This document shows positions 8,093-17,824 of a DNA stretch of 33,560 nucleotides, one piece after another. The stretch is taken from positions 1-33,560 of the forward strand of contig JADGKB010000131.1 of NCBI GenBank assembly GCA_027604185.1, read 5' to 3'. A program made the translations under genes and the position numbers. The notes under the pieces are model-generated. The model worked only from the letters and a program-made list of their open reading frames with translations, was not told the origin of the DNA and made no database searches. The stretch comes from Boothiomyces macroporosus (taxonomy: Eukaryota > Chytridiomycota > Chytridiomycetes > Rhizophydiales > Terramycetaceae). The first letter of the stretch is position 1. The number at the start of each line of letters is the position of its first letter.

Positions 8093-8560
8093 ATGCAATT
8101 GAATTTCGTTATTTTGGCAGCTACTGTCCTCGCCCAACAAAACTGCGACGACACCAATTTCGGCGCTTGTCTTCAACAAAACCAAGTTTTCTTGGACAGT
8201 ACTTGCACGCCATTGCAAAAGAATGACCCTACCAACTACCAGAAATGTCTATGTTACCAATTGGTCAACGCCAAAACTTGTTATGCTCAATGCCCAAATA
8301 ACTCTACCGTTCAAAATCAATTCACCACTGGAGTTTTGGTTTCGTTAAACGCCCAATGTAAAACTGCACAGCTTGATCCAAACAACTTGCCACAACCTGC
8401 TCCATGGGTTACCTACACCGCAACTGCCACTGCTGGTTCGTCCACTCAAACCATTGCCGGATCCGCTCCAACTGGCACTTCAACCCAAAAAGCTTCTTCA
8501 AATGGACTGTCTGGCTCCGCCTACGCTCTTGCTTTAGGAATCGTTGGAATGCTCTTCTAA
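8093..8560 (+). CDS. Secreted 8-cysteine protein, probably GPI-anchored
   Basis: 155 residues: signal peptide MQLNFVILAATVLAQQ, a domain with eight cysteines (18, 26, 38, 52, 54, 63, 67, 89; note the CLC pair), a Ser/Thr/Ala-rich stem from about residue 105 (TYTATATAGSSTQT), and a hydrophobic tail (SGSAYALALGIVGMLF) typical of a GPI signal. Eight cysteines plus a GPI tail recall fungal CFEM proteins, but the CxC spacing does not fit CFEM as I know it. It is better called a small fungal cell-wall/membrane protein of unknown function. It sits beside the lysine-rich genes and shares their promoter layout. Confidence 0.85.
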   Translation: MQLNFVILAATVLAQQNCDDTNFGACLQQNQVFLDSTCTPLQKNDPTNYQKCLCYQLVNAKTCYAQCPNNSTVQNQFTTGVLVSLNAQCKTAQLDPNNLPQPAPWVTYTATATAGSSTQTIAGSAPTGTSTQKASSNGLSGSAYALALGIVGMLF

Positions 8561-8626
8561 GCGTCATAGAAATAAACCCTTTTTTATTATCATCTAATAA
8601 TGTAACTGTATGCTAGCATCATGCGC

Positions 8627-8632
8627 TATAAA
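8627..8632 (+). promoter_or_regulatory. TATA box upstream of VMA16
   Basis: TATAAA within GCTATAAAATC. By the usual spacing it would predict a start codon near 8658-8668, where there is none. This bears on the uncertain VMA16 start. Confidence 0.45.
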
Positions 8633-8846
8633 ATCAAATCTAGTCGCGCTTCATTCTTTTTAATTTGAGTGGAATTTTTTGAACCATCTCACAACCATTT
8701 CTCGTAGAAGGAGGACACCACAAGAATCTCACATTGAAATTCCACTTGAAGACTTAAGCACAAGACTAGGAGTTAGACTTAACGAAATACAAAACAACGA
8801 ACAACAAGCAGTTACTTTATCACCTTCATCATTGATCGATTTAAGA

Positions 8847-9556
8847 ATGTACTATTCAAAAGAAGCTGTTATTGCGTACACTTTCACTCTATTGATAGTG
8901 ATTGTACTTTTAAACATGTTATTTACTGGAAACGGGGAAATGTTCAACGTTGGAAAGTTTTTAACGGATACCACACCCTACATGTGGGCAATGTTAGGAT
9001 CTAGTTTGGCAGTCGGTCTGTCCGTAGTAGGAGCCGCCTGGTAATATATATTAATATAGGGGTATTTATATCACTGGATCCAGTTTAATTGGGGCTGCTG
9101 TACGAGCACCAAGAATCAGAACAAAGAATTTGATCAGGTAACACGCGTGTAATGCTAGTATTATTTTCTGCGAAGTAGTAGCCATCTACGGAGTTATTAT
9201 TGCAATTATCTTTTCATCTAAATTAAACTTTACTGAAATGGGCGAGGTAATTCTTGATTTATATAGCCTGGTGAGGTCTTTAGCAAAGCCACATATTTCT
9301 CTGGATATGCGCTATTCTGGGCTGGATTAACCGTTGGTTTATCTAACCTATTCTGCGGAGTATGCGTCGGGATCACTGGATCTACCTGTGCTATCGCAGA
9401 TGCTGCTGATGCTCAGCTATTTGTCAAAGTACTTTTGGTTAACCATAGGTCTTGATTATTGAGATCTTTGGGTCTATTATTGGACTCTTTGGGCTAATTA
9501 TTGGTCTACTAATGTCTTCAAAGGTTCAAGACTTTGAATACGCTGCTCTATCGTAA
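8847..9556 (+). CDS. VMA16: V-type H+-ATPase proteolipid subunit c''
   Basis: Membrane-rotor subunit of the vacuolar proton pump. Five exons (8847-9040, 9060-9137, 9159-9246, 9267-9428, 9449-9556) give 209 residues, close to yeast Vma16. Introns are 19, 21, 20 and 20 nt. Visible hallmarks are [70 protein letters not shown] (essential Glu in TM3) and [28 protein letters not shown]. The open frame continues 61 codons upstream of ATG 8847 to a stop at 8661, encoding a basic then acidic segment ([20 protein letters not shown]) without any ATG. Either translation starts at 8847 or an N-terminal extension begins at a non-AUG codon (TTG 8679) or in an unseen exon. AATAAA overlaps the stop. Confidence 0.93.
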
Positions 9557-9610
9557 TAAAGCCCATTTTTTTGATTTAGTCTCCATTACTACAAAGAAAA
9601 CTCAATATAT

Positions 9611-10324
9611 TCAAAAGTACTTTAACTTGGCGCCTTTTCCTCCGGCAATCATTGGCTGGTTCAACTTGACTTCGGTTTTCGGGTCTTCTTTCTTTGGCTC
9701 TTCCTTTTTCTTTTCACTAAACAGCTTTGCGACTTTGTCAAAGTTTGGAATCCACAGCTTCATGATGGTGTTGTACAGAAACAGGGCTCCCTGGATTAGA
9801 CTACTGATACCTGCGTCCGAGGCAACATTAGCCAAAAGACTACTACTGTTTTTAGACTGTAGTAGAATGGTGACATTTTCATCAACATGCCATTGAAATT
9901 TTCAACAAACTCTAGCATTCCATAAATGACCCAGTAACTCAACCACTGTTTATAATTAGACTTGTCTTTATCACACTCGATTGATTTCAATGACATGTAC
10001 GCTGGATAAACATGTGAAAGTAAATCAGTCAGTATTCCCGCTTGCACGTTCTAAATTAAGGGTTCTCTTACGAAAATTATCAGAATATGAAAGATCAAGA
10101 CAAACAACAATACTGCGATTATTGTTATTTTAGAACAACCATATTTCTTTGCGAAATCTACCAAGGGTTTATGAGGTTCCAAAGCCTTTTCAACCTACAT
10201 GAGAAAATACTACATCGTCATAGACCTTCTTGATTTTTTCCATTAAACTCTTTTCTTTTTCCTTCTTTTCCTCCTTTTTCTCTTCTTTTTTCTTTTTGGT
10301 AGTAATGGTATATCCAGTTAACAT
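9611..10324 (-). CDS. YOP1: YOP1/REEP (TB2/DP1/HVA22) ER-shaping protein
   Basis: Reticulon-like hairpin protein that curves tubular ER membranes. Four exons (10324-10214, 10194-10072, 10050-9811, 9790-9611) give 217 residues. Introns are 19, 21 and 20 nt. The family core is clear: HVYPAYMSLKSIECDKDKSN, then QWLSYWVIYGMLEFVENF, MSPFYYSLKTVVVFWLMLPRTQ and GALFLYN, with the last join exactly between RTQ and GAL. An N-terminal hydrophobic stretch (ITIIAVLLFVLIFHILIIF) gives the first hairpin. Unusual are the highly charged N-terminus (KKKKEEKKEEKKEKEKS) and the charged C-terminal tail. It is convergent with VMA16, 54 bp away. Confidence 0.93.
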
Positions 10325-10444
10325 AAAGTGAAAGTTGGCGGCGTGCGCTCTGTCGAGATGTCAATGCCCTATGATCTGTATTTTATATGGGCGTGACCTT
10401 GTTTTGTTTGTACACATAGAAGGTCAAAATGATCTAAAATCTAT

Positions 10445-11278
10445 TCAATACTTGTATTTCTTTAGAGATCGCTCTGGTTTTAAGCTCGAAAACGATCTCA
10501 AGTCCGAGTCGCACTTTGTTCTCGGTGTTGTGCAGCTGCTATCCGTGAACTTTATAAGGAATGATTTACCTCTTCAAAATCATCGTCATAGGCTAGCACT
10601 CTTTTACCAGTGAACTCATCAAGCATCTCAAATACACGCTCTACTGGGGTATCGGGTTTCTAATTACATATTACATACCTTTAATAGCTCTTGAATCAGT
10701 GTTGCTGCAGATTCAGCATTCTTCATCGGTGTCATTTTTTTCTGTAGTAATCTAGGATCTAGTCCTGGCCATGGCATGGATGTATTTGACTGTAAACGCT
10801 GCATCAATGAATTGGCGACTTTTGCTTCATGAACAATCCTGTTATGTTGTAAAGTAACACATTTCGTGATTTTAATCAGTGATAGTTTCTTTAACAGTTC
10901 TTCCCGTACTGGATCCGCTTTTATTTCTTCATCTGGAGCCAATTCCGGTTTATCAAATTGAGGCACTAGCTTTACTGGTGAACAGATATTTGTGAACTTC
11001 CTTGGTTCAGTTGGTTTGTAACTGATCATCGACGCGCTAGCCCAGATTGTGGGTTTCAATGAGGATTTAATTTTGTCTGTATGCATTGGCGTAAATTTAT
11101 TTCTACAAGTTGATAAGATGGTCTTGTCTTGAGGTTTTGGTATTTTAGGTAATTTATCGTAATCGTGCAAAAGAGATGGTGCCAATTTTGATACTGGTTT
11201 TGGTATCCGGAAATACTTTTTCTCCTTGGAAGGATCTGGTACATAAAACTTTTTACAACTATTAAGGTTTAAATCCAT
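10445..11278 (-). CDS. Hypothetical basic protein, three exons
   Basis: Exons 11278-10679, 10659-10570 and 10549-10445 give 264 residues. The introns are 19 nt (starts GTATGTAATA, ends TAATTAG) and 20 nt (starts GTAAATCATT). The protein starts MDLNLNSCKKFYVPDPSKEK and has many Lys-Pro pairs (RIPKPVSKL, KIPKPQDK), a helical segment with REELLKKLSLIKI and an AATLIQELLK helix. The second exon contains TPVERVFEMLDEFTGKRVLA and an acidic YDDDFEE. The last exon is Ser/Thr/Lys-rich and ends KKYKY. No signal peptide or membrane segment is seen. I do not recognise the family. The second intron is less certain: without it the protein ends six residues later at an in-frame TAA. Confidence 0.7.
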
Positions 11279-11340
11279 ATATTAATGAAAGATAAGAATT
11301 TTGAGGTTTTATTTTTTGTTTGTTTACCATAGAATAACAA

Positions 11341-13599
11341 TTAGTCTAAAGCGACCACCGCATTCCCAACAACAAACATGGCTGGATTATCAATTCCTTG
11401 TGCTATTTGCAATTCATTTATAGTGGACAAGGTTCCCTTGCACACTTTTTGACCCACCACCCAAGCACCTTTTTCTATAATAGCACACGGCAAGTGTTCA
11501 GGATATCCCTGCACATAGAGCAGTTCAATCAAAGGCTGAATTCTAGCAAGCGCCATTAAAAATATTGTTGTTCTGGTTTCTACAAATTCAGGAATTGATG
11601 GGAATGCACCTTTTTGTCCCCTCCCTGTCAAAATAAGCACTTGGTCCGCAACTCCTCTATGTGTAACTGGAATATTTGAGGCTAAGGTAGAACCAAATAC
11701 ACTAGAAATACCAGAAATCGGTTTAGCCACGAATCCATGTTCTCTGAAATACAAAATTTCCTCACCTCCTCTTCCGTATACAAATGGATCTCCAGTCTTC
11801 AACCTAACAACGCTTTTGCCTTCTTTCAGGGCGTCCAGGCACTTTTGATTTGATTCATCTTGCGCTTTATCTGAAGCTCCACCAACCTTGAAAGAAGACA
11901 ATTCCAATTTCTCGGCATCAATAACATCTAACACTTCCTGTGGAATTAAACGGTCGGACACGACGTAGTCTGCGGTCTTGATGAGCATTAGAGCTTCAAT
12001 AGTTAACAACTCTGGCCTTCCAGGACCAGCCCCAACCAAATAGATCATACCTGGTTGAGCAAAATAGCGAGTTGATAAAAAGTTGTCAAACCCTGGAATA
12101 GGAGCTTCATCCATCAGTTGTTCTGCACCAGGACTGGTTGATTGATCAATACTTATGCATGGTGCAATTTGATCTGTCAAAGTGGATTTTTCAATAGGAG
12201 TTGGAGGCAAAGTACCTACATCTTTATCGACCATTTCAGTGGAAATTCCTTTGGAATGACGACCTACGGGACTTGTCTGTTTGTCTAAAGTATTGATTGT
12301 TTCACTATTACTAGCTTGCTCATTAGTGCTAACCAATGTAAATGTTCCTTGCGTATTCAGTTCTTTTTTAATCGGACTGGTTGATCGATCTACATTGATT
12401 TCTGGGAGTGTTTCTGTGCCGGTGCTTGAAATATTCCTTCCAACCTCTATTGAACTGGTTTTTGACGATTCACCTACTTTCACCTTTTTTGGCGTTCCAC
12501 TTTCAAAAGTATCGACAGTTCTCTTATCTTCTTGTTCCTTGATTTTGACGTTCTTCCTTTCACCCAAATTCCCTTTTATAACAAATAATAATTTAAAATG
12601 AATATAAAAGAGATAAATCAGCTGCATGACAATCATATAAGAATAGCTGAAAACAGTCTGTATCCAAGCAAAGTATCCCATTGAACTTGGACACCACCAA
12701 TAAGAAGTTAAAAAGACAGGCAAGTTGGTGTTCAAGCGGGCTACCTTTGTATTTACAACTGGTGGAGAAGGAACATCCCTTCCACTTTCAAATTCGCGCA
12801 AGATCTTTTCGATTTTGTCTGAATCATTAGCAGAAGCAAGTTGCTCGATTGACCAAGTATCACAAAATCTAGATACCCATCCCATTCGCTTTTTAATCTC
12901 TTCACTAGACTTTCCGCTAGAAATTTCCCTAATTCCACTTCGAATTTTTGCTACAGCTGAAACAGCTTTAGGAGTAGCAGGATTCATATTTTCAACGATT
13001 GCATTTCTAATTCTTGCACCTAATCTTGGGCCTCCGCCGTTTGTAGAAACAGCAATTTGCAATTCCTCATTTCGGTATTGAGCCATGAAATAAAAGTCGC
13101 ATAATTCTAGTATTAGCAATATCTAACCAGGGATATCGGCGCAGTTGACTGGTATTCTCTTTGCTCTTGCCAACAGGGCAATTTTCCGCGATTCTTGGTG
13201 ATCATCAATTGTGCACAAAACCATGTCAACAGCGTGTCCTTCAGTTGAATCGTTCCACCTTAATTCCAAATCTTCCTCTTGAAACTTTCGGTCCAGCACT
13301 CTAACCAATCCACTATTAATACGCTGTTCTACAGCTGGATGTCGATTTTCAGGGGGTGCAACAACGGTAACATTTGCAGAGGCATCAAGAGCAAAAAATG
13401 TACGGATTGCAGCTTCTCTCCCTCCTCCTATGACTAACACATGTTTTCCTTTTAGCTGATATGCAAGCAAAAAAGATCCGTTGCCTAATATGGGTCGTGA
13501 AACTGAATGTGCTGGTTGATTGATTTTCATTTCGGAAAAAATAAAGCTAAATTCACGATGGTTTCCAAGAGTAATTTCACTTGGTTTATCCGAGCTCAT
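11341..13599 (-). CDS. Siroheme synthase: MET8-type dehydrogenase/ferrochelatase fused to uroporphyrinogen-III methyltransferase
   Basis: Makes siroheme, the sulfite reductase cofactor, from uroporphyrinogen III. Exons 13599-13128 and 13106-11341 give 745 residues; the 21-nt intron starts GTTAGA and ends CTAATACTAG. Residues about 45-260 are the Met8-like part. It shows an NAD-binding HVLVIGGGREAAIRT, then NCADIPELCDFYF spanning the splice (with the Asp equivalent to the Met8 catalytic Asp), IAVSTNGGGPRLGARIR, and helices to about 268. Residues 286-336 are strongly hydrophobic (YSYMIVMQLIYLFYIHF). A 170-residue low-complexity Ser/Thr linker follows. From residue 511 comes the SUMT domain: MIYLVGAGPGRPELLTIEA, SDRLIP, RLKTGDPFVYGRGGEE, PISGISS and PVTHRG. 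The domain order (Met8 part first, SUMT last) lets one chain do all three chemical steps. The hydrophobic insert suggests membrane attachment. Confidence 0.93.
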
Positions 13600-13722
13600 T
13601 GCCGCTTGAATTTGGCTCCCTACGAATAGAGCGAACTTTTAGCAGCGAATAACTTCAATAGGATAGAGACAGAGATAGTATTAGTTGTTCTATTCACAAT
13701 TAATCTTTACATTTTTCGCGTT

Positions 13723-13908
13723 ATGGATGTGTTACGAGATCTATCAAACCTCTCGATTGCAAAGCAAAGCAAACAAACAAAAGCAATTTGCAGAAGAAAT
13801 AATAGTTTGCCACGCATATCCGCAACCAAACCAAGGGCGTTCAAGCGTACAAAGTCACAGACCAGACTTTTGGTCATAGATCCAATCCACTGGAACGGAG
13901 CAATGTAG
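13723..13908 (+). CDS. Doubtful small basic ORF
   Basis: 61 codons from ATG 13723 to TAG 13908, very Lys/Arg/Ser-rich (KQSKQTKAICRRNNSLPRIS). It lies between the divergent siroheme synthase start and the 3' end of the lysine-rich repeat gene. An overlapping frame that starts at a TTG would give a hydrophobic leader. No homology is recognised. It may be a real micro-protein or chance. Confidence 0.25.
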   Translation: MDVLRDLSNLSIAKQSKQTKAICRRNNSLPRISATKPRAFKRTKSQTRLLVIDPIHWNGAM

Positions 13909-13953
13909 CTGGAAGGATAGTTTAATAGATAAATATTTATTTACAGTTACAAA

Positions 13954-14496
13954 TTAAGCTGCAGGTGCAGGCTTGAAAAATCCAACTAATTTACTTATGA
14001 TGGATTGGTTAGCTGGTTTGGCTTCCTTCTTCTTGCCCTTGCCTTTGTTGTTCTTTTTGCCTTCAGCCTTCTTTAATTGCTGATCAGCTTTCTTTAGCTC
14101 CTTTTCAGCAGCTCCATTCTTTTTCTTTTTCAAGTCATTTCCAGCTACTTTGACATCCTTGTCGGCTTTCTTTAGCTCGCCTTCTTCCTTCTTGTTCTTT
14201 TTGACTTGCTTTTCGGCTTTTTTGATTTCCTTGTCGGCTTTCTTTAGTTCCTTCTCTGCAGCTTTATCCTTCTTTTTTTTGACATCTTTTTCAGCAACCT
14301 TTACATCCTTGTCTGCTTTTTTAATTTCTGCTTTGGCTTTTTGCCCTTCATTCTTGTTTTTCTTTTCTGCTCCTTTGGAGATATTGACAGCTTGCGGTGG
14401 GATGTTAGCGACCGGCGCGGCAATAGCAGTTGTTTCAACTGGCGGAATAGCTAGTGACATAACGGAAGTTAAGACTAATAAAAGTTGGAATTGCAT
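13954..14496 (-). CDS. Lysine-rich helical-repeat secreted protein
   Basis: 180 residues from ATG 14496 (MQFQLLLVLTSVMSLAIPPV), chosen because TATAAA at 14537-14532 lies 41 nt upstream. The ATG at 14517 would be only 20 nt from it. After a signal peptide and a short Ala/Pro region comes a highly charged segment with imperfect repeats of ELKKADK-(D/E)-(V/I)-K-(V/K)-A-(E/G): KKADKDVKVAEKDVKKKKDK, AAEKELKKADKEIKKAEKQV, then a second round. The tail has GKGKKKEAKPANQSIISKLV and FFKPAPAA. It lacks the KR plus dipeptide module of the other lysine-rich genes and mixes Glu/Asp with Lys, so it should form amphipathic or coiled-coil helices. It may be a distant relative or an independent secreted polycation. 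Function unknown. Confidence 0.82.
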   Translation of the reverse strand: MQFQLLLVLTSVMSLAIPPVETTAIAAPVANIPPQAVNISKGAEKKNKNEGQKAKAEIKKADKDVKVAEKDVKKKKDKAAEKELKKADKEIKKAEKQVKKNKKEEGELKKADKDVKVAGNDLKKKKNGAAEKELKKADQQLKKAEGKKNNKGKGKKKEAKPANQSIISKLVGFFKPAPAA

Positions 14497-14537
14497 TTGG
14501 AATTTTTGATATGGCACAGAATGGATTACTTTTTATA

Positions 14538-15044
14538 ATGATCAAAATGGTCGAGCCTGTTGCTGTCAAAACTTTTTTCATGGAAGCCTTTCACAAACGC
14601 TTTTTCAAGGGTACAATGATGTAATTAGTTTCTTTTATAACTTTGAGATAAAAACTCTTACAAACTCTATTCACTTATCCACTCTTTATTTTCCTTTGTT
14701 ACCTGCCATCAGCGGTTATAGTTGACATTACATTAAATTGGGAAAAATCAAGCTGGGCTGCCGTGTATCCCGATTCACTCCCAGGGCAGGCTAATAGTAG
14801 GATGCAGGTATTAAATTCGTGAAAGTAACTGGTTGAATAACGCAAGAACCGGCTCTTTTTGTGTAATGATATCCAATCTTGAAGCTTTAAAGAGCAGTGT
14901 GGATGGCTCTGCTTCGATCATTATGTAACAACTGGTACCCGCAAGCAATAATAGAGCTGGAACTGGTTGGAGAAGGTATTGGATGTATCATTCGTATCAG
15001 ATTATTCAGCTTTCTTTTGCTTACCTAATTGATAAACATACAAA
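14538..15044. other. Intergenic region, no gene seen
   Basis: About 500 bp separating the start of the lysine-rich repeat gene from the 3' end of the 265-residue membrane protein gene. No reading frame, RNA gene or clear repeat was recognised. Confidence 0.4.
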
Positions 15045-15862
15045 TTACAGTTTATTGCCAAAGTACTTGGATATCCAATAACCAAGTTCTCCTATACCTG
15101 CAAATATAATTCCTTTGAAAAATGCAAGCTCTATCATCACCCTTGGTAAATCTAGGAATCCCTTGCTTTTTACAAATCCCATAAATCTATCTAGTCCATT
15201 CAAATTACTATACATCAAGTAGAAATCAAGTGGTGTCAATAGCCACTCTACTATTTCATAGCTTAATATCCCAAGACAGGTCTTTCCGTATTCCAATGAC
15301 CTTTCTTTCAGCAAGTAGGGTGACAAGCGCTTGTATATTTTTTGTGTGAGATATTCCGCTATCCCAGTGCGCAGATAAAAGAATCCAAACAAGAGCATGT
15401 AGGATGGTATCGAGATATCAAAGTTCCTGGTGAATGCAGCAAAAAAGGTTGGGGCAGTTCCGTATGACATTAGTATCTTTGATCTGTAAATAGGGAAGAC
15501 TAAAAAGTGCATGATTAAGGTCTGGAGAGTGCCATCTGGTATAACAAAAGACACTAGCGTGCTGGTTATTACCCCTTGCGCCATATGTAGAGATAGCGAC
15601 GCATATCTGCATTAACTCTAAAATACCTCTTGATCCACGCAAATACAGAATGATCCAATGTGTGATACTGACCAGGCTTGAGTAAGCTAACCATCGTATA
15701 CATCCCAATCGGATACGACAATATGAAATTACTGGCATACATTGAACTGTTCAGAATGAAATTATAACTATTCAGTGTCGTCCGCTTTATGGTTTTGAAA
15801 GGGAAATAATTCTGCTTTATCTCTTTTGTGGGGTGAAACTGTAGGAAATTATCCAACAACAT
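15045..15862 (-). CDS. Multi-pass membrane protein, possibly a degenerate mitochondrial-carrier-like protein
   Basis: Exons 15862-15627 and 15606-15045 give 265 residues; the 20-nt intron starts GTATTTTAGA and ends TTAATGCAG. This splice places the two halves in one frame. Several amphipathic or hydrophobic segments can be seen: NSSMYASNFILSYPIGMYTM, VITSTLVSFVIPDGTLQTLI, PSYMLLFGFFYLRTGIAEYL, GILSYEIVEWLLTPLDFYLM and IELAFFKGIIFAGIGELGYW. The SYPIGMYTM and TPLDFYLMYSN blocks are reminiscent of SLC25 carrier Px(D/E) signatures but lack the basic residue, so this is only a suggestion. It is divergent from OXA1, with start codons 22 bp apart, which might hint at a shared mitochondrial programme. 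Not firmly identified. Confidence 0.72.
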
Positions 15863-15884
15863 TCAAACTTGGAAAATTTTTTTC
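15863..15884. promoter_or_regulatory. 22-bp divergent spacer between two start codons
   Basis: Only 22 bp (TCAAACTTGG then A/T-rich) separate the ATG of the minus-strand membrane protein from the ATG of OXA1. Promoters and 5' leaders must overlap the opposite coding regions or be extremely short. Confidence 0.6.
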
Positions 15885-17014
15885 ATGTTCAAATTCAGGA
15901 ATATCTTGCAGAGCAGAATTCAGATTGGATTGAGGAGTAGTCTTCCAAGAACAAAAGTGCCAGTTAATGGGCTGCAATTAAATAGAAGTTTTTGGAACAA
16001 GTCTGCCTCGGTTGCACAAACAGCACCTGTAGTTGAAGCTCCAGTTCAGCCAAGTGTTGAATTAGTGGATGGAGAATTAGTGGACACTGTAGTTACAAAA
16101 CTTACCAGCATTAGCAATATCGGGGACCTGAAATTGTTGGGATTAGCGAGCAATTATACACCTGTTGGATGGATCCAGCAATTTTTGGAATTTGTTCACG
16201 TAACTACCGGTATGGAATGGTAAGGACCAATATATTATTTTTAATCATTTCATTCGGTGCTAATACTAGGTGGGCGACCATTGCCGTTAGTACAGTTATT
16301 GCTCGTGTGTTATTGTTTCCAGTATTAATCAAGACTCAAAGAGCAATGATAAAAATGACTAATATCAAGCCACAGATTGAACCTATTCAAACTGAAATGA
16401 ACAGACTCAGAAGTATTGGGGATGCAATGGGTGCTGCAAAAGAACAGCAAAAATTGATGGAAGTATTTAGAAAAGAAGGTAAAGTTTACTAATGTAGGTG
16501 TCAGTCCATTTTCTGGGTTATGGGGCTTGTTGCAAGCACCAGTATTTATTAGTTTCTTTTTGGCACTTCGAAATATGTGCAGCTTACCAGTTCCTGGATT
16601 ATCTACATCTAGTTTCTTTTGGATTCAGGATTTGACGCTTCCAGATCCTTACATGATTCTTCCAATCGCGTCTGCTGCTGGTACAACCAATTTAATATAG
16701 GCATGTTGGCTGCCATGGAGCTTAATCGCTCTGTAGCTCAAAACCAATCACCAGTAACCAAGAATATCTTTAGATTACTTATTGTTGGTACTATTCCATT
16801 CTTTTACAACTTGGCAAGTGGTGTGTTTATATACACCGCAGTTGGTGCGATCGCTACATTGGTGCAAACGCTTGTTTTACAAAACAGCTTTGTAAGAAGA
16901 AAAGTTGGTTTACCAGAAATCCAATCTACCACTGTTGAAAAAAAGAATACTTTTCTAAAGGTAGCACCACTTGGTTTGAATGAAGCCAGAAAACTTGTTA
17001 AAGAAATAAAATAA
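15885..17014 (+). CDS. OXA1: OXA1 mitochondrial inner-membrane insertase
   Basis: Inserts mitochondrially made and conservatively sorted proteins into the inner membrane (YidC/Oxa1/Alb3 family). Four exons (15885-16219, 16270-16478, 16498-16680, 16701-17014) give 346 residues. The basic N-terminus ([20 protein letters not shown]) looks like a mitochondrial presequence. The core shows [97 protein letters not shown] and [20 protein letters not shown], a standard Oxa1 order. A basic C-terminal tail follows, as for ribosome binding. Introns are 50, 19 and 20 nt. The first, starting GTAAGG and ending CTAATACTAG, is the only long intron I could place in the window. Confidence 0.95.
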
Positions 17015-17785
17015 CTCTATAATCCTCAATCTACTTATTCTAGTATGCATTATCTGCCGTATTTCCAGTTTACTATGATGTAGGAATTACTAATACAATC
17101 TGGGAACTGGGTTAAAGCAAGAGTGGGGATGGATGACACCTCAGTGTGGGAACTAACAAAAAGAGACATTACAAAATTTTTCATGGGGCCAAGGCAGTAT
17201 TAATTTCCTCTTGAGCCTGCTTTCAAATAGTGATGTCAGTCAGGATCGGGAACGTCCATAGGTTTCATGTTCAAAGTCCAAGAAATTGAATACTCGACCC
17301 TTCTTTTTAGGCGAGTTACGACTACTAATATAAATACAGACGAGATACGACAGAGTGAAAGGTATCCGCTTGGAAATTTTTATTCTAAATCAAAGATCTG
17401 GAGGTGTTCATTGACGGGGTAAAGTGGAGCTTTTGGGGAATGTTGAGCAAGAGCTCTAGTGAAAAGAGTGTATTCCTTACTGATTCAGACTGCTTGCATC
17501 AAGAATTATTGTCTGTTAGCATGTATATTAGAAAAGCAATAATATTTGGTGGCGACACACGGGCTGTTTCAGTACCGCTATTTGAATACAGCTACAATTT
17601 ATCATATCTCTGCCAAATTAATTGGTGGAAAGAATGAATTGTAGTTTCAACTGATTTGCAGTTTATTTGCTGTTCAACGCTTCTCTAAATTACAATTTCC
17701 ACTATTGTGCTTTAGGGGAAAGACAAGCCATGCCTGAATGGATTGAGCCTCTCATTGCCAGCTTCAGTAGCCCACCTTCTTTACC
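17015..17785. other. Intergenic region with an orphan TATA-like element
   Basis: About 770 bp. TATAAATACA near 17328 matches the TATA boxes of lysine-rich genes 3 and 4, but no ATG follows at the usual distance. A 77-codon frame at 17404-17637 starts at GTG/TTG and reads like no known protein; it is probably chance. Confidence 0.4.
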
Positions 17786-17791
17786 TATAAA
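17786..17791 (+). promoter_or_regulatory. TATA box of lysine-rich gene 3
   Basis: TATAAA in CTATAAATACAGG, 39 nt before ATG 17825. It is nearly identical in context to the box of gene 4. Confidence 0.65.
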
Positions 17792-17824
17792 TACAGGCCA
17801 CAACATCCATACAATATCAAAAAA

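Noticed and set aside
8093..8560. Calling the 8-cysteine protein a CFEM protein.
   Set aside because: The cysteine spacing, with a CxC pair in the middle, does not match CFEM; only the count of eight and the GPI tail agree.
8610..8672. Upstream exon for VMA16 starting at ATG 8610 with a 27-nt intron.
   Set aside because: The donor would be GTCGCG, unlike all others, and the exon would contain the likely TATA box.
10335..10613. 92-codon plus-strand frame.
   Set aside because: It overlaps exons 2 and 3 of the three-exon minus-strand gene and has no recognisable features.
15568..15586. A 19-nt intron GTAATAACC...GCTAG in the 265-residue membrane protein gene.
   Set aside because: Its removal leads into a frame that soon stops. 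The 20-nt intron at 15607-15626 links both halves in frame and has a better branch-like TTAATGCAG end.
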